A stretch of 41,652 nucleotides of DNA from contig LADM01000132.1 in assembly GCA_000961645.1 (NCBI GenBank), positions 1 through 41,652 of the forward strand, in the 5' to 3' direction. Made by a program: the position numbers and the translations under genes. Positions 1 to 5,672 of this stretch are shown piece by piece (the first letter of the stretch is position 1; each line of letters begins with the position of its first letter). The DNA comes from Gammaproteobacteria bacterium BRH_c0. Its GTDB lineage: Bacteria; Pseudomonadota; Gammaproteobacteria; Pseudomonadales; Porticoccaceae. The notes below the pieces were generated by a model, which saw nothing but the letters and a program-made list of their open reading frames with translations, was not told the origin of the DNA and did not search any database.

Positions 1-492
1 CAGATCCGCATGAAAATCGGTGTCATGTTCGGCAGCCCGGAAACTACCACGGGTGGCAACGCCCTCAAGTTCTATGCCTCGGTGCGGCTCGACATTCGCC
101 GTATTGGCTCCGTCAAGGAAGGGGAAGAAGTGACCGGCAACGAGACCCGCGTCAAGGTGGTGAAGAACAAGGTGTCGCCCCCCTTCAAGCAGTGCGAATT
201 CCAGATCCTCTACGGCAAGGGCATCAACTGTCTGGGCGAAGTGGTGGATATGGGCGTGAAGGATGCGCTGATCGACAAGTCGGGCGCCTGGTACAGCTAC
301 AAGGGCGACAAAATTGGACAGGGCAAGGCCAACGTGGTCAAGTACCTGGAAGAAAACCCCAAAATTGCCAACGAGATCGAAGGGGCGCTGCGCGCCAAGT
401 ACCTGGTGGTGAGCACTCCCGAGAGCCGTCGTGCCGCCAGCAAGGCTGCCGGTGAGCTGGCAGATGCCGCCGTGGATTCAACACCCGCCTGA
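1..492 (+). CDS. recA: RecA recombinase, C-terminal part (5' end outside window)
   Basis: The reading frame is already open at base 1 (Gln-Ile-Arg-Met-Lys) and encodes the last 163 residues of RecA, the ATP-dependent strand-exchange protein of homologous recombination and SOS induction. The segment begins just before the DNA-binding L2 loop ([16 protein letters not shown]) and continues through the conserved [10 protein letters not shown] strand and the C-terminal domain, ending in a short Ala/Asp-rich tail as is usual. The first ATG, at base 10, is internal to the gene and is not a start. A strong hairpin terminator follows 27 bases after the stop. RecX, which often follows recA, is not present; the next gene is on the opposite strand. 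Confidence 0.98.
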   Translation, partial: QIRMKIGVMFGSPETTTGGNALKFYASVRLDIRRIGSVKEGEEVTGNETRVKVVKNKVSPPFKQCEFQILYGKGINCLGEVVDMGVKDALIDKSGAWYSYKGDKIGQGKANVVKYLEENPKIANEIEGALRAKYLVVSTPESRRAASKAAGELADAAVDSTPA

Positions 493-518
493 TTGGCGGC
501 ATCATTCCAGGGTGTATA

Positions 519-544
519 GGGGAGGCTGCGGCCTCCCTTTTTGG
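519..544 (+). terminator. Rho-independent terminator of recA
   Basis: GGGAGGC pairs with GCCTCCC across a TGCG-type loop and is followed by five T residues. It lies 27 bases after the recA stop, so it should end recA transcription before the convergent arsC gene. The stretch from about 545 to 661 holds nothing else recognisable. Confidence 0.85.
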
Positions 545-661
545 TTGCCGCGACGATCTGGATTGCCCGCCCCTTTGCTGATTTTCAGCGCAATCATCTG
601 GATCTCATCGACGTACGTTGCGGATATCTGACTGTGGCAACGACAGGCTGTGGCAGTGGTG

Positions 662-1165
662 TCAGGGAATAACCCGTGCCGTCTCGTTGAGAAGCTCGAC
701 CATATCCACTGGATGGTCGCGGTCGAGTGTCTGGAGCAGGTGCCGGATGCGGGCCTCGAATATGGCAAAACAGTGGGCAAATGCCCGCCTTTTGCTGGCG
801 TCGCTTCCGACCACAGCAGCCGGATCGGGCAGGCACCAGGAGGCGCTGCGCGGCCGACCGGCTATGGCCGGGCACTCTTCACTGGCGGCGTTGTCGCACA
901 CTGCCAGGACAATATCGATGGCCGGTGCGTCCTGCTGGGCAAATTCATCCCAGCTCTTGCTGCGCGGCTGTGTCGCAAGTTGCAGGCTCGCCAGCTGTTC
1001 GAGGGCAAAGGGGTTGACCTGCCCCGCTGGTCTGCTGCCGGCGCTCCAGGCCTCAAAACAGGATGCGCCCAGGGTGTTGAACAATGCCTCGGCCATGATG
1101 CTGCGGGCTGAATTGCCGGTGCACAGCACCAGCAGCCGATATTTGCGCCGAGTATCTAGCAGCAT
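662..1165 (-). CDS. arsC: Arsenate reductase, low-molecular-weight phosphatase (thioredoxin-coupled) type
   Basis: The 167-residue protein has the LMW protein-tyrosine-phosphatase fold used by thiol-type arsenate reductases, which convert As(V) to As(III). The P-loop CTGNSAR (Cys15-X5-Arg21) is near the N-terminus. The two resolving cysteines appear as CDNAASEEC (eight residues apart), and the general-acid Asp lies in LPDPA. All three redox cysteines are therefore present, which favours arsenate reductase over a plain phosphatase. The ATG lies inside the 3' end of arsM, with a 10-base overlap, so the two are almost certainly translated from one mRNA. It is last in the arm sigma factor, anti-sigma, arsM, arsC. 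Its product As(III) is the substrate of ArsM. Confidence 0.9.
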   Translation of the reverse strand: MLLDTRRKYRLLVLCTGNSARSIMAEALFNTLGASCFEAWSAGSRPAGQVNPFALEQLASLQLATQPRSKSWDEFAQQDAPAIDIVLAVCDNAASEECPAIAGRPRSASWCLPDPAAVVGSDASKRRAFAHCFAIFEARIRHLLQTLDRDHPVDMVELLNETARVIP

Positions 1166-2199
1166 GGTGGAGAGTCCCCATTGCTGTTCTTGTCGATGTC
1201 AAAGGGAATGGACTTGCCGCAGCCCTCAAACAGGCCGAAGTGACGGCTGAAATCGCCGATAAACTCAAAATGGTCCCTGAAGCGGGTGTCGTGCAACATG
1301 CGCCAGCTGTTGCCGCATACCGGAAATACCCGGCCAGTCTCGATATTGTGATGCTTGTCGAGCACCAGGCGACGGGGGTGCTCGGCAATAGTGCCTTTGT
1401 AAATCACTGCCTGGCCGTGGTCTTCGCAGTCCGGTTCCAGCTCATCGATTTTGAACAGCCGGTAGGTGGCGGAGTGGAAACCGATGCCGTCGAGCTTTGC
1501 GGCGACGGCGGGATCGGTAATGACCAGGGGGCGGTCTTCCACCAGGCGCGGGTCGGCAAAGCCATTACTCTTTGCCAGAGTGAGAAAATCATTCCAGTAC
1601 AGGGCGCCTCCCAGGCACTCGCCATACAGGACCGGATCGTCGCGCAGCGCTGCGGGAACCCGGCGGTCAGCGTAGACATCGGAAAAATAGAATTCGCCGC
1701 CAGGCTTGAGGAGTTTGTGCACCCCGGCCAGCACGGCAGCCTTGTCGGTGGCCAGGTTGATCACACAGTTCGAAACGATAACGTCAAAGCTCGCCGCTGA
1801 CAGCGGCAGTTCATCGAGCTTCTCGATATAACCCTTTACAAACTGCACATTGTCGAAGCCGAACACCGTGGCGTGATGCTCGCGGTAGCGTTCCGCTACC
1901 GCCAGTTGCTCATCGGTCATATCGACGCCGATCACTTCTCCCTCGGGGCCCGCCAGTTGCGCCAGGGTGTAGACATCGCGGCCACTGCCAGAGCCGAGAT
2001 CCAGTATCCGGCAACCCTTGAGCAGGGGCGGACAGACCAGCCCGCAGCCGTAATAGCGCGCCAGCACTTGCGGGTGGATATTGGCCAGCAGGGGCTTGAG
2101 CCAGTCCGGTGTGGCGCTGGTGTCGCAGCAGGCGTCGGTTTTGAGATCGCCGGAATCGCGCAGCTGGCGCCCGTAATAATCCTGTACGTTTTCGTGCAT
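1156..2199 (-). CDS. arsM: Arsenite S-adenosylmethionine methyltransferase
   Basis: This 347-residue class I methyltransferase methylates As(III) stepwise to mono-, di- and trimethylated forms. The SAM motif I is DLGSGSG (67-73), followed by an acidic end of strand 2 at GVD (91-93). Arsenic-binding cysteines of the family are visible: a CC pair at 24-25 in LKTDACC, Cys145 in VSNCVINL and Cys195 in YGECLGGALYW. The C-terminal domain has the usual DHHxxETGRxxPVCGN-like region, and the protein ends in an extra CC pair. The frame is open to 2277, but the ATG at 2199 matches the conserved MHENVQDYYG start and has a purine-rich AGAGA upstream. Its product dimethylarsenite would feed ArsS on the other arm of the locus. 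Family assignment is firm; the end product of the pathway is inferred. Confidence 0.95.
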   Translation of the reverse strand: MHENVQDYYGRQLRDSGDLKTDACCDTSATPDWLKPLLANIHPQVLARYYGCGLVCPPLLKGCRILDLGSGSGRDVYTLAQLAGPEGEVIGVDMTDEQLAVAERYREHHATVFGFDNVQFVKGYIEKLDELPLSAASFDVIVSNCVINLATDKAAVLAGVHKLLKPGGEFYFSDVYADRRVPAALRDDPVLYGECLGGALYWNDFLTLAKSNGFADPRLVEDRPLVITDPAVAAKLDGIGFHSATYRLFKIDELEPDCEDHGQAVIYKGTIAEHPRRLVLDKHHNIETGRVFPVCGNSWRMLHDTRFRDHFEFIGDFSRHFGLFEGCGKSIPFDIDKNSNGDSPPCC

Positions 2200-2283
2200 C
2201 GGGGTCTCTTTAGGGCGTCTGCCCGTGATGATGTTGTGTGAATCAGGCATGGGCTCAATCGGCGCGGTCAATTTCATTCTTGC

Positions 2284-2514
2284 TCAGGGTCTTGGATCGT
2301 CTGGCCCGGATTTATCGCCCTCACTGTTCTGTTTCGAGTCGGGTGAGCGGGCATAGCTCTGCGCCATGGTGCGCAGCACTGTCATCTGGCGGCCAAACTG
2401 ACGACAGGCGCTACACACGGCTACATGCATGCGCAGGTTGACAGATTCAAGCAGGGAGAGCTTGCGCTCCTGTTGCTCGGAATAAAGCCTGGACACCTCG
2501 CGGCAACTCAGCAT
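2284..2514 (-). CDS. Small zinc-finger anti-sigma factor
   Basis: The 76-residue protein contains the zinc-binding anti-sigma (ZAS / zf-HC2) motif His30-X3-Cys34-X2-Cys37 in LRMHVAVCSACRQFG, with an additional Cys4. No membrane segment is present, so it is a cytoplasmic regulator. Its start overlaps the sigma gene stop by 7 bases, the standard arrangement for a sigma/anti-sigma pair with coupled translation. In ZAS proteins the cluster can sense oxidants or thiol-reactive agents; release by As(III), Cu or another thiophilic metal is an inference from the neighbours. The C-terminal third is charged and probably disordered. Confidence 0.85.
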   Translation of the reverse strand: MLSCREVSRLYSEQQERKLSLLESVNLRMHVAVCSACRQFGRQMTVLRTMAQSYARSPDSKQNSEGDKSGPDDPRP

Positions 2515-3140
2515 GAGGATTCTCCCGGTGCAAACCAGTTGTTTTCAAGGCAATTGCGCAGGCGCAGGCGAGCGCGGTGCAGCATGACATTGAGGTTGCT
2601 CATGCCAATGGCAAGCTCACTGCAAATTTCCGGGCTGTCGAGGCCAATAAATTCCCGCATCATAAAGGCCTGTGCCTGTTGCGGTGGCAGGTGTTCCAGG
2701 CAGGCTTCGAAGATGCGCCAGAAATCGCGGCTCTCCAGCGCCGAGGCAGGCTCTCCCCAGGATGTCGGACGGGCATTGCGCTGCCAGTGGCCATCAGAGA
2801 CAAAGAATCGGTCGAGGTCATCGTCCTCATCACTGGTTGTGCTGACCTCATTAAGCCGCTGACGTTTGCGCAGCACATCGGCGATCTTGTTGCGCAGAAT
2901 AGCGAAGACCCAGGTCTTCAGGGCTGCGCGGCCGCCGAAGGCGTTGGCGTTTTTCAGTGCGCCGATCAGCGCCTCCTGCACGGCATCCTCCGCCAGATCG
3001 GGATCAGACAATTGCAGGGCGGCAAACTTGAGCATTTGCAATCGCAGGGGTTCAAGGAATTGCGGATCGGCCAGATCAGCGCTGTCAATCCGGGTTCCAC
3101 TGTCCGTGGTGGGTATTTCCGTGTTGGGTATTGTTGCCAT
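2508..3140 (-). CDS. ECF-type RNA polymerase sigma factor
   Basis: From the ATG at 3140 the protein has 210 residues. Region 2 is at about 30-95, with DLAEDAVQEALIGAL and the -10 recognition/melting segment FGGRAALKTWVFAILRN. A Glu/Asp-rich linker follows at about 100-135, and region 4 lies at about 143-200 with the helix-turn-helix LDSPEICSELAIGMSNLNVMLHRAR. The frame extends upstream to a GTG at 3230, but the extra 30 residues are not sigma-like. It heads the arm with anti-sigma, arsM and arsC, and diverges from the HvfA-like gene, so it probably controls its own operon and the other arm. The ECF subgroup could not be set by eye. The cysteine at the extreme C-terminus (Cys210) is unusual. 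Confidence 0.9.
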   Translation of the reverse strand: MATIPNTEIPTTDSGTRIDSADLADPQFLEPLRLQMLKFAALQLSDPDLAEDAVQEALIGALKNANAFGGRAALKTWVFAILRNKIADVLRKRQRLNEVSTTSDEDDDLDRFFVSDGHWQRNARPTSWGEPASALESRDFWRIFEACLEHLPPQQAQAFMMREFIGLDSPEICSELAIGMSNLNVMLHRARLRLRNCLENNWFAPGESSC

Positions 3141-3521
3141 GGGGTTCTGGGTGCTCAAGGGCCTGTGATGATAAGCGCTTGCACGGCCCCAACACAAACG
3201 GATCACAGCCCCGCCTATACCGTTATTCACTGAACCCCAATCGTTGCCCCATACTTACTGCAAACGTCTCTCTCCCCTTGAATTGACCCTGCAAGTTTGT
3301 CGTTTTACAGGGAGTTTTTCTTACCATCTGGTTGCAAATAGATAGCCTGACTTCACGGCCATCGCGGCTGTGCTTGGATGGCCCGGTAAAAAAAACACTA
3401 TCCACTGTAAGACTGTGGCGAGGAAGTGCGACTAACCCGTCGAACCAGGAAGATACCTCGATCAGCTGCGACTGATATCCGGTTCCCAACCCATATCCAT
3501 TGACTGTAAAAGGAAGAAATC
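3141..3521. promoter_or_regulatory. Divergent control region between sigma operon and HvfA-like gene
   Basis: This 381-base gap has no convincing gene; the frames crossing it give protein-unlike translations. The hexamer CTGTAA occurs twice on the plus strand (3405-3410 and 3504-3509) and once on the minus strand (plus-strand TTACAG at 3305-3310). The 3405 copy is followed 18 bases later by CGACTAA (3429-3435), a spacing plausible for ECF -35/-10 elements reading toward the HvfA-like gene; the minus-strand copy reads toward the sigma gene. The assignment as ECF promoters is a guess. A clear AGGA ribosome site lies 8 bases before the ATG at 3522. Confidence 0.4.
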
Positions 3522-3857
3522 ATGAAAAAGCCATTGATGAATACGATTGCCCTGGGTTCCGCCATTGCACTTGGCGTCTGTTCCGTTGCTGTGTCAGCGT
3601 CACAAAACCCCTTTGCCATTAACGAGTTGTCCTCCGGCTATCAGTTGGCCCAGGCCGATGGCGCTGAAAAGGACAGGGAAGGTAAATGCGGAGAAGGCAA
3701 ATGTGGCGAGGACGGTGCCGGGATGAAGGATGCGGAAGGCAAGTGCGGTGAAGGCAAATGCGGTGAAGATAAGGACGCCGACAAAACGGGCGAGGGCAAA
3801 TGCGGTGAAGGCAAGTGTGGGGAAGAAAAGAGCGGCGGCGATGAGGCTGCCCACTAA
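3522..3857 (+). CDS. HvfA-like secreted EGKCG-repeat peptide (candidate metal-binding RiPP precursor)
   Basis: The 111-residue protein starts with a Sec signal peptide (MKK, hydrophobic core 8-24, likely cleavage after VSA at 26). The mature part, after a spacer ending QLAQADG, consists of three copies of EGKCGEGKCGE at 53-63, 72-82 and 91-101. These give six cysteines (56, 61, 75, 80, 94, 99), all in EGKCG. The repeated EGKCG motif is that of the HvfA/bufferin-type copper-binding peptides, whose cysteines are converted by an MNIO (DUF692) enzyme with a partner protein. Neither enzyme gene is in this window, so modification would have to be supplied in trans or not occur. The next gene is a DoxX/HvfX-like protein, the normal partner. 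Role in binding Cu, As(III) or another thiophilic ion is inferred. Confidence 0.85.
   Translation: MKKPLMNTIALGSAIALGVCSVAVSASQNPFAINELSSGYQLAQADGAEKDREGKCGEGKCGEDGAGMKDAEGKCGEGKCGEDKDADKTGEGKCGEGKCGEEKSGGDEAAH
3678..3824 (+). repeat. Three 57-base tandem units encoding EGKCGEGKCGE blocks
   Basis: The coding repeat has a period of 19 codons, with each unit carrying two EGKCG motifs followed by a variable acidic linker. Within a unit the two halves are near-identical 15-base copies. Third positions differ between copies (for example AAATGC against AAGTGC), so the copies are not recent slippage products. Confidence 0.9.
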
Positions 3858-3880
3858 CGCCCACGCTATTGTCGACGATT

Positions 3881-3907
3881 GCGGGTCGGCAGGTTCGACC
3901 GGCCCGC
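3881..3907 (+). promoter_or_regulatory. Intercistronic hairpin between the HvfA-like and HvfX-like genes
   Basis: GCGGGTCGG (3881-3889) pairs with CCGGCCCGC (3899-3907) across a 9-base loop, with one G-U wobble. No T-run follows, so it looks like an mRNA-stabilising or attenuating hairpin rather than a full terminator. It would favour high expression of the small peptide over the downstream membrane protein. Confidence 0.5.
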
Positions 3908-3953
3908 ATATTGGCCAGCCCAGCCGTGACCGACGCATTGCAGGAGAGAGCTC

Positions 3954-4463
3954 ATGCAGCCATTGCTTCATATTTACCAGCAGCTGATAGAGGCTCTTGA
4001 CAGGGCTGGTCCTTGGGTGGGGTTGCTGCTGTTGCGACTATTGATCGGCTGGGAATTTCTGGAGGCTGGCCTGGAAAAGTACAACGGCCAAAACTGGTTC
4101 GGCCAGGTGCGAGACGACTTTCTCTTTCCATTCAACCTGCTACCCGCTGAATGGAGCTGGAATATGGCAACCTGGTTTGAGCTTGTCGGGGGGGTCGCCC
4201 TGATCGTCGGCCTCGGCACACGCTTTTTTGCCCTCAGTCTGATGGTGCTGACCATAGTGGCGACAGCCGCTGTGCACTGGCCTGCGGACTGGAGCACTCT
4301 GGCAGAGCTTGCCCAGGGGTACGCCATCAGCAACAAGGGCTATGGCAACTTCAAATTGCCGGTCATTTTCCTCGCCATGTTGATCCCTCTGCTATTTATG
4401 GGCGCAGGTAAAATCAGCTTCGATAATCTGATTCACAATGTTTGCAAGCCAGGCCGTGCCTGA
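3954..4463 (+). CDS. DoxX/HvfX-like inner-membrane protein
   Basis: The 169-residue protein has four predicted membrane segments, at about 18-38, 67-87, 90-107 and 136-150. It carries the DoxX-family opening [22 protein letters not shown] and a long loop after the first helix ([13 protein letters not shown]). In HvfA-type loci a protein of this kind (HvfX) sits beside the peptide and is thought to help its maturation or redox handling. Here it follows the peptide gene after 96 bases that include a hairpin. An AGGAGAGA ribosome site precedes the ATG. The exact biochemical role of the family is not established. The 168-base gap to arsS contains a TACAAT box near 4581-4586 that could be a weak internal promoter. 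Confidence 0.85.
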   Translation: MQPLLHIYQQLIEALDRAGPWVGLLLLRLLIGWEFLEAGLEKYNGQNWFGQVRDDFLFPFNLLPAEWSWNMATWFELVGGVALIVGLGTRFFALSLMVLTIVATAAVHWPADWSTLAELAQGYAISNKGYGNFKLPVIFLAMLIPLLFMGAGKISFDNLIHNVCKPGRA

Positions 4464-4631
4464 GGGTTCGGATTTTCCGGGCTGTTTTTTTGCCGCCCAG
4501 GTCACAGGGCAAGCCAATCACCGGGGCTGCGATCACAAGCCGAATGGCGCGATGAGGATGGAGATACGCCAATCGATGCCTGCTACAATCGGGCCTTCCT
4601 CACTCATTGCCTGATCACTCCAGGATGGACC

Positions 4632-5624
4632 ATGCGCGATACCCTGCCTCTGCTTGAGGTTACCGATTTCCCCGCCATCAGGCGCGGGGCTACTCAGACC
4701 CTGCAAGTCAATCTCGGTTACAAGTGCAACCAGCGCTGCCTGCACTGCCATGTCAATGCCAGTCCCGACCGCACCGAAATGATGGATGCCGCAACCCTGG
4801 ACCTGATCCCCCAGGTGCTGGCGGCGCGGGGTATCGGCACTCTCGACCTCACCGGCGGTGCGCCGGAGCTGCACGAAGGCTTTCGCTCCCTGGTAACGGC
4901 TGCGAGGAAGCAGGGCGTCCATGTGATCGACCGCTGCAATCTCACTATTCTGTTTGAGCCGGGGCAGGACGATCTGGCGCAGTTTCTCGCCGCCCAGCAG
5001 GTGGAGGTGGTGGCGTCGCTGCCCTGCTACTCGGTGGCCAATGTCGACAGGCAGCGGGGGGAGGGTGTGTTCGACAAGAGCATTGCCGCCCTGCAGGCGC
5101 TCAATGCCCTCGGTTATGGCAAGGCGGGGTCAGGTCTGATGCTGAACCTGGTGTTCAACCCCCAGGGGCCATCGCTGCCGCCGGGCCAGGCTGGTCTTGA
5201 GGCAGACTACCGCCGCGAGCTGTGGCAACATTTTGGCATCGAGTTCAATCACCTCTTTGTACTCACCAATATGCCCATCAAGCGCTTTGGCTCCACCCTG
5301 GTAACGCGCGGGGAGTTCGAGCCATACATGCACCTGCTCAGGGAAAATTATCAGGCGGACAATCTTGAACAGGTGATGTGCCGCAGCCTGATCAGCGTCG
5401 ACTGGCGCGGTTATCTGTATGATTGCGACTTTAATCAGCAGCTGGGTTTACCGCTGCTGAATCCAGCTTCTGGCAGTGCTGGCACTAAAGCCAACCACGG
5501 TAAACTCCATCCCCAGCTGCGCGATCTGCTCGGCGGCGATGTCGCCAATAATCTCATAGATGTGGCCGATCACTGCTTTGGCTGTACTGCAGGGCAGGGC
5601 AGCAGTTGCGGCGGTGCGCTCTAG
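4632..5624 (+). CDS. arsS: Arsenosugar biosynthesis radical SAM protein ArsS
   Basis: The 330-residue radical SAM enzyme has its [4Fe-4S] motif CNQRCLHC at Cys32, Cys36 and Cys39, directly after VNLGYK. The family-typical DUF3641 C-terminal half includes YDCDFNQQLGLPL and the cysteine-rich ending CFGCTAGQGSSCGGAL (Cys315, Cys318, Cys326). ArsS transfers the 5'-deoxyadenosyl group to dimethylarsenite, giving the precursor of arsenosugars; that chemistry is known for the family. An AGGATGG element precedes the ATG. It lies 48 bases before the TVP38-oxidoreductase fusion and within the same likely transcript as the two transferases. Length and motifs look complete. Confidence 0.95.
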   Translation: MRDTLPLLEVTDFPAIRRGATQTLQVNLGYKCNQRCLHCHVNASPDRTEMMDAATLDLIPQVLAARGIGTLDLTGGAPELHEGFRSLVTAARKQGVHVIDRCNLTILFEPGQDDLAQFLAAQQVEVVASLPCYSVANVDRQRGEGVFDKSIAALQALNALGYGKAGSGLMLNLVFNPQGPSLPPGQAGLEADYRRELWQHFGIEFNHLFVLTNMPIKRFGSTLVTRGEFEPYMHLLRENYQADNLEQVMCRSLISVDWRGYLYDCDFNQQLGLPLLNPASGSAGTKANHGKLHPQLRDLLGGDVANNLIDVADHCFGCTAGQGSSCGGAL

Positions 5625-5672
5625 GTTTTACCTGTTCCAGTCCCCAAACCGATTTCAGGCGAAGATAACAAT

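Noticed and set aside
493..661. recX or regulatory RNA after recA
   Set aside because: Only the recA terminator was recognised; no RecX-like frame exists in the gap.
1240..2241. Plus-strand frames of 186 and 122 residues over arsM
   Set aside because: They are shadows of arsM, with no ribosome site or recognisable domain.
3223..3489. 88-residue minus-strand frame in the sigma/HvfA gap
   Set aside because: No ribosome site, no domain, and it covers the expected divergent promoters.
3678..3824. CRISPR-like tandem repeat
   Set aside because: The repeat is a coding repeat of EGKCG units in a secreted peptide, with period 57 and no spacers or cas genes.
4464..4631. Selenoprotein or SECIS element, sometimes found in rSAM/selenodomain loci
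   Set aside because: No in-frame TGA continuation or suitable stem-loop was seen in arsS or its neighbours.
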